In this document: positions 20,662 to 29,240 of the stretch, piece after piece
Position numbering within the stretch: position 1 is the stretch's first letter
Layout: each line of letters begins with the position of its first letter
Assembly: GCA_902806335.1 (NCBI GenBank)
Contig: CADCWG010000289.1
Location: forward strand, 1 to 55,154
DNA length: 55,154 bases
Origin: an uncultured Thermomicrobiales bacterium
GTDB taxonomy: Bacteria > Chloroflexota > Chloroflexia > Thermomicrobiales > UBA6265
Reading direction: 5' to 3'
Translations under genes and position numbers: made by a program
The notes under the pieces: model-generated
Told to the model about the DNA's origin: nothing
Databases searched by the model: none
Seen by the model: the letters and a program-made list of their open reading frames with translations, nothing else

Positions 20662-22998
20662 TCACTCATAGCGGAGGACGGAAGCCGGTCGGACGCGGGT
20701 CGCGATGGCCGCGGGACCGACCGCGGCCAGGGTGCAGGCGACGAGTGTCACCCCGAGGGCGAGGAGGAGGAAGCTCGGTGGTAGGCTGAACGTCATCCGG
20801 AAGAGGACGTCACCGGTCAGGCGGACGAGCAGCACCGCGAGCGGCAGACCGAGCGCGACACCGGCCAGGTACCCCGCGAGACCCAGCGTCGCGGCCTCTC
20901 CGGCCACCAGCGTCGCGACGTGGCGCCTGCTCGCGCCGAGCGCCCGGGCGACGCCGACCTCCCGGCGCCGCTCGGCCACGTTGATCGCCAGCGTGTTGAC
21001 GACCCCGACCGTCCCGGTGAGCGCCACTAGGGCCACCATCGCACGGAGCAGCGCGACGAGGATCTCGACGGTCCGCTCGGTCGCCTCCTTGTCGCTGTAG
21101 GCCGGGTAAGGGCTCGGTCCCAGCGCCGCGAGCCGCTCCCCGAGCGTCTCGAGCCTGGCTTCGACCCCCGCCGGGTCATGCCGGTCGAGCGACACGGCGA
21201 CGACCCTGAACCCGCTCGCGCCGCCGAAACTGGCGAGGGTCTCCAGGCTCAAGAACAGCTTCCCTGCCTCGGTGCTCCCCAGCGACGTGCTCTCGTCGTC
21301 GACCAGACCAACGATCTCGACCGGCCGCGTCTCCTCCCCGATGTCGAGGCGCACCATGTCGCCGACGTCGAGACCGCGGGCCCGAGCCAGGCGGTCGCTG
21401 GCCACCACCGTCCGCGTCCTCTGGCGGTCGAGCCAGTGTCCCGCGGTCAGCCGGTAGCGGTAGACCTCGGTGCTCGGCGGCACCGCCCAGAGGTCGACGG
21501 CGGTGTCCCCGATGTGGCCCGACTCCCGGCCCCAAGCTTCGGCGGCGACGACGCCCGGTTCCCGCGCTACGGCGTCGACCACGGCGGCGTCGACGGCGCG
21601 CTCGAAGCCGATCCATGCGTCCGCGCCGTAGACGGCGTACAGGTCGTCGACCGTCGCGTCCAGCGAGGACGAGAGTCCCTGGGCTGCGATCGCGGCGGCG
21701 ACGGCGACGGCGATCAGGCCAACCGTCATCCCGGACCGCAGCCAGCGCCGGGCCGCGTTGCGGGTCGCAAGCGCCAGGAGGGGGCGGCGCCCGAGCGCGC
21801 GGGACGCCCAGCCGACCCGGCGGGCGGTTCCGCCGCCGAGGCCGTGCGTCCGGAGCAGCGCCACCACCGGCAGGCGAGCGACGAGCAGCGTCGGCCCGAT
21901 GGCGGCGACGACGGGCACCCCGAGGCCGACCACCGCCGCGAGTCCGATCTCCCGCCAGGTCACGGTGAGCGACGGTCGGGGGTAGCCGAGCAGGCTGGTG
22001 AGGGAGCCGACGATCGCCTGCGCCCCGGCGAGGCCGAGCAGGTATCCGACGGTCGCCCCGACGACCGCGAGGACCACGGTTGGCGCCAGGTAGGTCAGGA
22101 CGGTGCGCCGCCGGGTCGCGCCGAGGGCTTTGAGGACGCCGATCTGCGGGGCCTCGTCCTGGACGGTGGCCGCCACGGTGTTGCCAATCAGGACCCCGCT
22201 CAGCCCGAGCCCGAGGACGGAGAACGCGAGGAGGAGCCAGACGAGGGTCTCCAGTTCCCGCGTCCCGACCAGCGCCCCCTCGCGGGAGACGACCGGACCG
22301 CGGATCACGCCGCGGCGATCGAGCAGGCCGGCCAGGCGGTCGGAGGCAACCGTCGCGTCGGCTCCCGGCGCCAGCTTGACCAGGAGCTGGTTGACCCCCG
22401 CGTCCCCGAGGAGGGATACCGCCTGGTCCTCGCCGACGTAGCCGAGGGCCCGGTTGAGGATCCCGGCGTCGAGGGCGGCCGGGGTCCGGGTGAAGCCGAC
22501 CACGGTGAGCGTCGTCCGTGGCGCGCCGACCCGTTCCCGGACCGTGACGGTGTCGCCGAGGGCAACCGGGGCGAGGGCGGTGACCGAGGCGTCGAACGCG
22601 ACCTCGCCGCGCGCGGGCATCCGCCCTTCGACGACGCGGGGGGCGGCCAGCGTCGGTGACGTGTCGGCCGGGAACGCCGCCAGCGACGCGCCGCGGAACG
22701 GCCCGCCGGCGGAGAACGTCGTCTCGACGCGCAGCCGGGCCTCGACCACCGACGCGTCGAGTTGACGCGCGACGAGCGGGGCCAGCCGGGGCGAGACCGC
22801 CTCGGTGCGGACGAGCAGGTCAGGGTAGCCGGGGCCGCCGACGAGCGACCGCTGGGCGGCGGTCAGCTGCCGGGCCGTCGCCGAGACCGCCACCAGACCG
22901 GCGACGCCGATCACGATCCCGAGGATGCTCAGGGCGGTTCGGACTCGACGCCGCAGCAGATCCCGCCGCACCTTCGCGCCGAGCACCGAGCGGGTCAT
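20662..22998 (-). CDS. FtsX/LolC-type ABC transporter permease (two fused units)
   Basis: 778 aa. Begins with the basic MTRSVLGAKVRRDLLRRRVRTALSIL segment and first helix typical of MacB/FtsX permeases. Two FtsX-type membrane bundles (about 250-390 and 650-770) flank periplasmic-type loops, so one chain supplies both halves of the permease, the usual form for large Gram-positive-type exporters. Its start is 4 bp after the ATPase stop, and its stop overlaps an in-frame GTG of the adaptor gene. Not a sugar or amino-acid importer: no binding protein is nearby. Confidence 0.88.
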   Translation of the reverse strand: MTRSVLGAKVRRDLLRRRVRTALSILGIVIGVAGLVAVSATARQLTAAQRSLVGGPGYPDLLVRTEAVSPRLAPLVARQLDASVVEARLRVETTFSAGGPFRGASLAAFPADTSPTLAAPRVVEGRMPARGEVAFDASVTALAPVALGDTVTVRERVGAPRTTLTVVGFTRTPAALDAGILNRALGYVGEDQAVSLLGDAGVNQLLVKLAPGADATVASDRLAGLLDRRGVIRGPVVSREGALVGTRELETLVWLLLAFSVLGLGLSGVLIGNTVAATVQDEAPQIGVLKALGATRRRTVLTYLAPTVVLAVVGATVGYLLGLAGAQAIVGSLTSLLGYPRPSLTVTWREIGLAAVVGLGVPVVAAIGPTLLVARLPVVALLRTHGLGGGTARRVGWASRALGRRPLLALATRNAARRWLRSGMTVGLIAVAVAAAIAAQGLSSSLDATVDDLYAVYGADAWIGFERAVDAAVVDAVAREPGVVAAEAWGRESGHIGDTAVDLWAVPPSTEVYRYRLTAGHWLDRQRTRTVVASDRLARARGLDVGDMVRLDIGEETRPVEIVGLVDDESTSLGSTEAGKLFLSLETLASFGGASGFRVVAVSLDRHDPAGVEARLETLGERLAALGPSPYPAYSDKEATERTVEILVALLRAMVALVALTGTVGVVNTLAINVAERRREVGVARALGASRRHVATLVAGEAATLGLAGYLAGVALGLPLAVLLVRLTGDVLFRMTFSLPPSFLLLALGVTLVACTLAAVGPAAIATRVRPASVLRYE

Positions 22999-23002
22999 CG
23001 TC

Positions 23003-23773
23003 TCAGGCTTCCGCGGGGACGGGCGCGCCAGGAGCGATCCGGTACCTGGGGCCGGCGCTTGTAGGTCGCCGCTCGTCCCGGACCAGCCCTCCGTCGGCCA
23101 TCGCCAGGAGGCGCGGCGCGCTACGAGCCAGCGACTCGTCGTGGGTCACCACGATCAAGGTGCCTCCCCGGCGCCAGTAGCCGACGAGCAGGTCGAGGAC
23201 GGCGGCGCCGCTCGCGGCGTCCAGGTTGCCGGTCGGCTCGTCGGCCACGATCAGGGGCGGATCGTTGACGAGGGCGCGCGCGACCGCGACGCGCTGCTGC
23301 TCACCGCCCGACAACTCGCCGGGGAGGTGGTCGCCGAGGGGCCCCAGGCCAACGTGGTCGAGCAGGTCTGACGCTCTCGCGCGGCCACCGCGGGGGTGTC
23401 CGGCGAACTCGAGGGGCAGGGCCACGTTCTCGCGGGCCGTCAGGGTGGGCAGGAGCTGGAAGAACTGGAACACGATGCCGAGGTTCCGTGCCCGCCAGCG
23501 CGCCAGGCCCTCCTCGCTGAGCCGGCTCAGGTCCTGCCCACCGACGACCACCTGGCCGCCCGAGGGACGGTCGAGCCCGGCCATCAGGTTGAGCAGGGTC
23601 GACTTGCCGCTGCCCGAGGGGCCGACCAGCGCGACCCATTCCCCGGCCGCGACCCGCAGCGAGACGTCCTTCACCGCCGACAGGGTGCGGTCGCCCGCCG
23701 GGTAGGTTCGGCTCACGCCTACAAGCACGGCCATGTCACTCGCCGCCGATGCCCCGGGGTCCCTGTCCGTCAC
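23003..23773 (-). CDS. ABC transporter ATPase (LolD/MacB type)
   Basis: 256 aa from GTG 23773, which overlaps the trmD stop (GTGA); ATG 23734 is an alternative start closer to the domain. Walker [10 protein letters not shown] (51-59), Q-loop VFQFFQLLP, signature [15 protein letters not shown], Walker [13 protein letters not shown] and the switch His in VVTHD are all intact. LolD/MacB-type ATPases power mechanotransmission exporters. It pairs with the downstream FtsX-type permease and HlyD-like adaptor. Confidence 0.92.
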   Translation of the reverse strand: MTDRDPGASAASDMAVLVGVSRTYPAGDRTLSAVKDVSLRVAAGEWVALVGPSGSGKSTLLNLMAGLDRPSGGQVVVGGQDLSRLSEEGLARWRARNLGIVFQFFQLLPTLTARENVALPLEFAGHPRGGRARASDLLDHVGLGPLGDHLPGELSGGEQQRVAVARALVNDPPLIVADEPTGNLDAASGAAVLDLLVGYWRRGGTLIVVTHDESLARSAPRLLAMADGGLVRDERRPTSAGPRYRIAPGAPVPAEA

Positions 23774-24648
23774 CGGCCGTGCTCCGGGTCGCTCCCACCG
23801 GCCAAGGACTCCGGTGCCGCCTCGTCGTCCCCAATCGAGACGATCCGGCCGACGAGTGCCCGTTCGGCCGGGGTCAGGTTGGCCGTGGCGAGCAGGTCGG
23901 GTCGCCGCTGTCCGGTTCTGACTACGGCCTGCTCCCGCCGCCAGGCGGCGATGTTGCGGTGGTGGCCGCTCAGCAGGACGTCGGGCACAGCGAGGCCGCG
24001 AAACACCGCCGGGCGGGTGTAGTGGGGGTACTCGACCAGGCTGTCACCGTGGGACTCCTCGGCGACCGACGCGGCGTCGATGACCCCCGGGACCAGGCGG
24101 GTGACCGCGTCGATGACCACCATCGCCGCCAGCTCGCCGCCGGTCAGAACGTAGTCGCCGATCGAGATCTCGTCCGCCGCCAGGACCTGAACCGCGCGGT
24201 CGTCGATCCCCTCGTAGTGGCCACAGATGAGGGCGATGCGACTCCGCCCGGCGAGGTCTCGGGCGACCGCCTGGGTGAAGCGGCGACCTCCCGCGGAGAG
24301 GAAGGCGACGTGGGCGCCGGCGAGGTCCGAACCGAGCGTCTCCTCCACGGCGGCGACGATTGGGGGGGCGAGCATCACCATCCCCGCCCCGCCGCCGTAG
24401 GGGGTGTCGTCGGCGGTGCGGTGGCGGTCGGTGGCCCAGGCGCGGAGATCGTGGGCGTAGACCTCGACCAACCCCCGGGTGCGCGCGCGCAGGAGGATGC
24501 TCTCGTCGAGCGGCCCGGTGAGCATGCCGGGGAAGAGCGTGAAGACGTCAAATCGTAGGAGAGGCCGGGACTCGTGATCGCCGGCACTAATGGCACCAGG
24601 CGCCGCATCGACCCTCCCCTCGGGCCCGACCGCCTCGGAGCCGGCCAT
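23770..24648 (-). CDS. trmD: tRNA (guanine37-N1)-methyltransferase
   Basis: 292 aa from ATG 24648; GTG 24666, overlapping the HAD stop as GTGA, is the alternative. Methylates G37 next to the anticodon to prevent frameshifting. SPOUT trefoil-knot signatures: [19 protein letters not shown]-like [11 protein letters not shown], and [21 protein letters not shown]. The family usually begins at FDVFTLFP, so about 35 N-terminal residues here are additional; no start codon lies closer. The normal rpsP-rimM-trmD-rplS setting is absent; here trmD sits between a HAD phosphatase and an ABC exporter. Confidence 0.93.
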   Translation of the reverse strand: MAGSEAVGPEGRVDAAPGAISAGDHESRPLLRFDVFTLFPGMLTGPLDESILLRARTRGLVEVYAHDLRAWATDRHRTADDTPYGGGAGMVMLAPPIVAAVEETLGSDLAGAHVAFLSAGGRRFTQAVARDLAGRSRIALICGHYEGIDDRAVQVLAADEISIGDYVLTGGELAAMVVIDAVTRLVPGVIDAASVAEESHGDSLVEYPHYTRPAVFRGLAVPDVLLSGHHRNIAAWRREQAVVRTGQRRPDLLATANLTPAERALVGRIVSIGDDEAAPESLAGGSDPEHGR

Positions 24649-24662
24649 CCCCTCGCCGCCGG

Positions 24663-25400
24663 TCACGACGCCCGAGCCAGCAGAGACATCAGCGGTTCGG
24701 CCTGGCCCTCCAGGGTTGGGGTGACGAGGTCGCTGCGGACGCCGCCGTCCGGGTCCCCCTGCTCGCCGCGGACCCAGACGGTCCGCATCCCGGCCCGCCG
24801 CGCGCCGAGCACGTCGAAGCGGTGCGAGTCGCCGACGTGGACGCTCAGCGCCGGGTCGATCCCGAGTCGCTCGGCCGCCAGGTCGTAGATCTCCGGGCAC
24901 GTCTTGTAGTAGCCGGCGTCGGCCGAGGTGACCACGGCACCGAAGTGCCCGTCCAGTCCGAACCGTTGGAGTGTCCACGCCAGGAACGGCGGGTAGACCG
25001 CGCTGGAGACGATCCCGAGCGGGATACCCTCGGCTGCCAGCGCGGCGACGGTCGCCGCCGCGCCGGGCATCGGCCGGACGTCCCCGTCGAACGATTCCCG
25101 CATCAACCGAGCGAGCGCCCGAGCGATCTCCTCATGGTCGACGGGACGGCCGAGCTCGGCGAGCACGAGGGCGACGCAGGAGGCGGCGTCCTGCTCGCGG
25201 CCGTCCGCGATGATCGAGAGCCGCAGTCGGCGGTAGGCCGCCCGAGCGTCGTCCTGGACGTCGGCGTCGAGCGCCTCGCCCCGCTCGCTCGCCTGCCAGC
25301 CTAGGAAGGCGGCCACCAGCTCCCGGGTCTCGAGCGCGAACCACCGGTCGCAGCGGGCGAGGGTGTCGTGGAAGTCGAACGTGATCCCGCCTTGCCCCAC
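24663..25400 (-). CDS. HAD-superfamily hydrolase
   Basis: 245 aa, GTG start. Motif I is ITFDFHDTL (nucleophile Asp at residue 9), motif II IVSSAV, motif III Lys in YYKTCPEIY, motif [20 protein letters not shown]. This is the HAD-IA layout with a helical cap (about 20-110), so a small-molecule phosphatase is likely; substrate cannot be told. First gene of the leftward run to trmD and the ABC exporter. Confidence 0.85.
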   Translation of the reverse strand: MGQGGITFDFHDTLARCDRWFALETRELVAAFLGWQASERGEALDADVQDDARAAYRRLRLSIIADGREQDAASCVALVLAELGRPVDHEEIARALARLMRESFDGDVRPMPGAAATVAALAAEGIPLGIVSSAVYPPFLAWTLQRFGLDGHFGAVVTSADAGYYKTCPEIYDLAAERLGIDPALSVHVGDSHRFDVLGARRAGMRTVWVRGEQGDPDGGVRSDLVTPTLEGQAEPLMSLLARAS

Positions 25401-25475
25401 CGCCGCTGTCCTCCCCGCTCCGTCGCACTCGCCCCTCCTGGCCGCCCTCTGCGCGACGTCCTCGAGGTCTGACCG

Positions 25476-25481
25476 ATGATA
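25476..25481 (-). promoter_or_regulatory. Candidate -10 of the HAD-trmD-ABC run
   Basis: TATCAT on the minus strand, about 75 bp before the HAD start. The same hexamer precedes smpB and recR. No clear -35. Confidence 0.35.
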
Positions 25482-25599
25482 CCCCGGCCGGCAGGTCCCC
25501 TTGGTCGCTCGGGCGGCCCGTGCCCGTGCAGCGGGATAGAGGGATGGCGTCGCGTGCGTCTCCCGATCGCGGTAGGGGCCGACGCCCTTGGGGCTCGTT

Positions 25600-25605
25600 T
25601 AGAAT
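25600..25605 (+). promoter_or_regulatory. Candidate -10 of the phosphatase/P-loop pair
   Basis: TAGAAT, about 60 bp before the phosphatase start; identical to the -10 boxes at 5171 and 27821. No clear -35. Confidence 0.4.
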
Positions 25606-25666
25606 CTGCGCACGCGGAGTCGGCTCGGTGGCACCGTCTCACGGCGCGCGAGGAGAACATCCCGGG

Positions 25667-26386
25667 TTGGGCGTACGGCTTGCCGTCGAGGTCGCGGTCG
25701 CGAAGACGAACAAGTACGCCAGCCGGGAGAGCGGCGACACCGCCGAGGTGGTAGAGCGCCCCCGGGGCGGCCTCTCCGTCGTCGTCGTCGACGGCCAGGG
25801 AAGCGGTCGCGCCGCCAAATCGCTCAGCAGCCTCCTCGCCGGCAAGGCGGTCGCGCTGCTCAAGGACGGAGCCCGCGACGGTGTCGTCGCCCGGGCCGTC
25901 AACGACCTGCTGCTCACCTATCGCCACGGCCAGGTCTCGGCCACGATCGACATCCTGTCCTACGACCAGGCGGCCCGGGAGGTGGTGGTGACGCGAAACG
26001 CGGTCTCCCCCGGCCTGGTCTCCATCGCCGGCCGGCATCAGGGGCTTGACCCCGGCTCCGGCCCGGTGGGCCGGTCGACCCAGTCCCGGCCCACTGTCGT
26101 CCGCATCCCGGAGGAACCGGGTCTGCGGCTGATCACGGTGACCGACGGCGTTGACGGCGCCGGCGCCGCGGTCGGGCGGGAGCGATTCGACCTGGCCGCG
26201 TTCGTCGCCGACCACGTCGCGGCCGACCTCGGCGCCGACGATGTGGCCGAGCTCGTGCTCCAGGAGGCCATCCAGCGCGACGAGGGGAAACCGCGCGACG
26301 ACATGACCGTCGCCGTCCTCGCGCTGCGCGAGCACGACGAGACGACCCTGGTTCGGCGCCTCGTGGTCTCGGTGCCCCTGCCATGA
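25667..26386 (+). CDS. PP2C/SpoIIE-type protein phosphatase
   Basis: 239 aa from TTG 25667, chosen because AGGAG lies 11 nt upstream and the PPM fold begins there (LAVEVAVAKTNKYASRESGD). Metal-binding acidic positions are present: D42-G43 in VVVVDGQGSG, D160 in ITVTDGV and D211-D212 in RDDMTVAVL. Such enzymes remove phosphate from Ser/Thr, often in partner-switching or anti-sigma pathways. No kinase or STAS protein is adjacent; instead it overlaps the following P-loop gene by four bases (ATGA), so the two probably act together. Confidence 0.82.
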   Translation: MGVRLAVEVAVAKTNKYASRESGDTAEVVERPRGGLSVVVVDGQGSGRAAKSLSSLLAGKAVALLKDGARDGVVARAVNDLLLTYRHGQVSATIDILSYDQAAREVVVTRNAVSPGLVSIAGRHQGLDPGSGPVGRSTQSRPTVVRIPEEPGLRLITVTDGVDGAGAAVGRERFDLAAFVADHVAADLGADDVAELVLQEAIQRDEGKPRDDMTVAVLALREHDETTLVRRLVVSVPLP

Positions 26387-26853
26387 CCGTGGGTGGGCGT
26401 GACGGCGATCTGGACGGATCGGTCGGGCCAGTGCCCTCGGCGGGTGCAGGTGAGGGTGCCGTGCCGGGTCGGGTCGTGGTGGTCGGCCCCTGCGCGTCCG
26501 GAAAGTCGACGCTCGTCGGTGGCCTTCGCGGCCTGGGCTACGACGCCGTCGCCGTCGGACAGGAGCACAGCGAGATCGCCTCACTCTGGCGGCGGTCGCG
26601 GCCGGCGGCCCTGCTGGTGCTCGACGTCGACCTGAGTACCATCCGCGACCGCCGCGGGCCCGGGTGGAGCGAGCCCATGTACGACGCGCAGCGTCGTCGC
26701 CTCGCCGCGGCGACGGACGCCGCGACGGTCGTCCTCCCGGCCGGACGCCTCTCGCGGATGGGACTCCTCGCGGCGGCCACGGCGGCCCTGCGGGAAGCCG
26801 GGGTCCGTCCCGTGAGGCCCGCCGGGCAGGACGACGGTGCATCGCCGCGGTAG
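26383..26853 (+). CDS. Small P-loop NTPase-like protein
   Basis: 156 aa. A poorly conserved 28-residue start leads into VVVVGPCASGKSTLVGGLRG, a full Walker A (P-loop about 35-42), followed by alternating strands and helices (ALLVLDVDLSTIRDRR, ATVVLPAGRLSR). It resembles nucleoside-kinase-type folds but is shorter, and no lid or base-specific motif is visible. Translationally coupled to the PP2C phosphatase. Function unknown; ATP/GTP binding is well supported, catalysis is not. Confidence 0.6.
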   Translation: MTVGGRDGDLDGSVGPVPSAGAGEGAVPGRVVVVGPCASGKSTLVGGLRGLGYDAVAVGQEHSEIASLWRRSRPAALLVLDVDLSTIRDRRGPGWSEPMYDAQRRRLAAATDAATVVLPAGRLSRMGLLAAATAALREAGVRPVRPAGQDDGASPR

Positions 26854-26940
26854 GTTCGCCCTGGGACGTCGGATGCCGTGTCGCTCGCCCCGAGCCGAGA
26901 CGCCCGTCTCCCGGGGGACCGTGCGGACGCGTCCGGGCGG

Positions 26941-27672
26941 TCAGTTGGCGGTGAAGCGGCGTCCGGGCTGCTCGATCGCGGCGCCCGCGGCGCCGGCCTC
27001 GGTGAGCAGGCGCCGCTCTCGGGTCAGGATGGTGGTGAGCTGGAGGAGGCGGTCGGCGGTCGATGGCGCCTCCAGGAGTCGCTGGCGCTCCCAGGTGTTC
27101 AAGGGGAGCTGGGCCGCGATCGCGTAGCTGAGCGGCGTCGGCGCCTCGTCCAGCCGCTCGTCCGGAACGTCCGCGCCGACCGCTCTGCTCAACAGCGAGA
27201 GAAACACGCGGTAGGCGGCCACCGTCCGCTGGGCGAGATCTCCGAGGGCCTCCGGCTCGCCGTCCGGCTCGTCGAGAAAGACGACGCGGCCGGTCAGATA
27301 CCCGCGGCTCCAATCCCCTCCAAGGATCCGGAACCGCCGGCCCCCTCGGACGGCGACGTCGTAGCGGCCGTCGGGGTACTGACGCACGCCCAGCAGACTG
27401 GCGGCGGTCCCGACCTCGTGCGTCTCCGGTTCGTCGGACACCTCGCGACCCTGACGGGTGAGCACCACCCCGAAGATCGGGTCGTCGCGATGGTGGTCTT
27501 CCATCAGGCGCCGGTACCGCTCCTCGAAGAGGTGGAGGGGCAGCGGCATCCCGGGGTAGAGGACCGTTCCCAGCGGAAAGAGCGCAAGACTGGTCGCGCC
27601 CGAACCGTCATCGCCCCCAGGGAACGTGTCGTCGACGGCGCCGTTCTCGTCGTCCGGTGCCCGACCGACCAT
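26941..27672 (-). CDS. LON N-terminal (substrate-binding) domain protein
   Basis: 243 aa; ATG 27672 has AGGAGGAG ending 6 nt upstream, the best Shine-Dalgarno seen in the window. After about 28 disordered residues the LON-N fold starts (LALFPLGTVLYPGMPLPLHLFEERYRRL) and runs to the end, with the helical bundle PTPLSYAIAAQLPLNTWERQRLLE. No AAA or protease domain is present, so it is a stand-alone COG2802 protein, role unknown. Convergent with the P-loop gene. Confidence 0.85.
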   Translation of the reverse strand: MVGRAPDDENGAVDDTFPGGDDGSGATSLALFPLGTVLYPGMPLPLHLFEERYRRLMEDHHRDDPIFGVVLTRQGREVSDEPETHEVGTAASLLGVRQYPDGRYDVAVRGGRRFRILGGDWSRGYLTGRVVFLDEPDGEPEALGDLAQRTVAAYRVFLSLLSRAVGADVPDERLDEAPTPLSYAIAAQLPLNTWERQRLLEAPSTADRLLQLTTILTRERRLLTEAGAAGAAIEQPGRRFTAN

Positions 27673-28200
27673 CGACGTCTCCTCCTGACCACATCCACGG
27701 ACCCGCCGGCGTCGATCGGAGGAGCCGTCGCGGGGGGACTCCGGCTCGCCGCGCCGTTCTCGGCCCGCAACATCGCGGTGGAAAGCGCGTGCGACGTTGC
27801 CCTCGACTCCGAGCGCCCTCTAGAATCGGGCCATGGACGCCTCGCTCCCCGACCCCGTGCTACGGGTCCGCCCGATGGCACCGGCTGCTCCCTCGGACCC
27901 GTCGGCGGCGCCGGTGTGTTGGTCCCGGGGCTATCCGCGCGGGCAGAGCCGTTGGTGCGACCGGTCGCCCGAGTCTGGCACGGTCGTCCGACAGTCCCAA
28001 GGGACCGTTGGGCACCGTTGGCCACCGGTTGTCTCGACGGCGGGAAGGCTTGGACACCGCCACGAGGGGCGAGGCGTTCGTCTCCGCGGCGACCGGGCGG
28101 CACACTCCAGGGTGCGGGGCGTGCGACGCCAAGTGTCGTCCTCACGCGACGCCTCGGGGACGCGGACGGGACGTCTGACCAGGGGTAGCGGGTGGCCACG
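27673..28200. other. 528-bp region with a promoter but no convincing gene
   Basis: A good promoter (27797-27826) is followed after six bases by ATG 27833, which opens a 124-codon frame ending at 28207. The first 30 codons have the GC-rich third positions of real genes (MDASLPDPVLRVRPMAP...), but the rest is Arg-rich and unstructured, so I do not call it a gene. It may be a leader peptide, a decayed gene or a long untranslated leader of the tandem-GNAT gene. Confidence 0.4.
27797..27826 (+). promoter_or_regulatory. Promoter upstream of the tandem-GNAT gene
   Basis: TTGCCC (27797-27802), 18-bp spacer, TAGAAT (27821-27826). The ATG at 27833 lies at the expected transcription start. Confidence 0.55.
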
Positions 28201-29079
28201 ATGGTGAACCTCGAGTCGCGGCCGGCTGAGAGCGCATCGCGCGGTGCGGGGTCGGTCGAGGTCCTGACCCCCGCGGTGGTGTCCCGCCTCCGGCTCGGGT
28301 GGCGGAACCGCCACGACGCGCCGGAGATCGTCCGCGTCGTCCGTGACTACCCCGACCGGTCGGTGTGGGACCCGGCGTCCGGAGAGTTCGTCCTGGTCGG
28401 GCCGTGGCGGCACCGAGACGAGATCGCGGTGGTCCAGGAACTGGCCGCCGTGCGCAACGTCGACCCCCTCATCGCCGGGCTCGTCGACCGCTGCGGGCGG
28501 GCCGGGGCGGCGCTGCTGGTGATGATCGAGCTCGACGAGCGGCGCCGGCCGGCCTTCTACGAGCGGCTCGGGTTCCAGCCGTTGGAGGAGGTCGTCACCT
28601 ACGAGCTGAACGACCCGGAGCGCGACGTGTCGGCGGGTGCGCCGCTGCGCTTCGTGCCGGTCCGCGCGGCCGACGAGGGGCGGATCGCCGAGGCCACCCG
28701 GATCGACCACGCGGCCTTTCCCTGGCTCTGGCAGAACAGCGAGCGGGAGTTCGCCGCCTACATCGGCACCTCCGGGGTGGACGTGTTTCTCGGGCTGCGC
28801 GACGGAGTCCCCGTCTCCTACGTGGGCGTCACGAGCTACCCGGGTTGGGGGCACCTCGACCGGATCGCCGTCGACCCAGCGGCCCAGGGTGGCGGGATCG
28901 GCCGCTCGTCCCTCGCCTTCGCCGTGGCGCACCTCGCGCGGTGCGGCGCGGGCCGGGTCGGCCTCAGCACCCAGCGGGACAACCATCGCTCCCAGCGCCT
29001 CTACGAGCGCTTCGGATTCCGGCTCACCGGCGACAATAACTACCGGCTCTATGGCCGCTGGCTGGCGACGCCTCGCTGA
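28201..29079 (+). CDS. Tandem GNAT-domain acetyltransferase
   Basis: 292 aa from ATG 28201; GTG 28192 is an equally usable start. Two GNAT domains in one chain: the first ends with PAFYERLGFQPLEEVVTYEL (about residues 118-137), the second carries IAVDPAAQGGGIGRSSLAFA, a good acetyl-CoA pyrophosphate loop (QGGGIG), and ends NHRSQRLYERFGFRLTG. Only the second domain has a clear cofactor loop, as in MshD-type two-domain enzymes where one half is structural. The substrate is not evident. Runs toward aroC with a 161-bp gap. Confidence 0.82.
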   Translation: MVNLESRPAESASRGAGSVEVLTPAVVSRLRLGWRNRHDAPEIVRVVRDYPDRSVWDPASGEFVLVGPWRHRDEIAVVQELAAVRNVDPLIAGLVDRCGRAGAALLVMIELDERRRPAFYERLGFQPLEEVVTYELNDPERDVSAGAPLRFVPVRAADEGRIAEATRIDHAAFPWLWQNSEREFAAYIGTSGVDVFLGLRDGVPVSYVGVTSYPGWGHLDRIAVDPAAQGGGIGRSSLAFAVAHLARCGAGRVGLSTQRDNHRSQRLYERFGFRLTGDNNYRLYGRWLATPR

Positions 29080-29240
29080 CGACGGCGACGGCCGTACCGG
29101 ACCGAGCGTGGGCTGCCCCGCTTGCGCCCGGTCATCTCTCGGTCTCGCGGCGTCCGCTGGCGGGCGGCGCTGGGCCACGCCCGCACGGCACGACTCGCGG
29201 CGGCCCGCTGGGCGTCGTCCCTCGTTCGATCGGAGACCAG

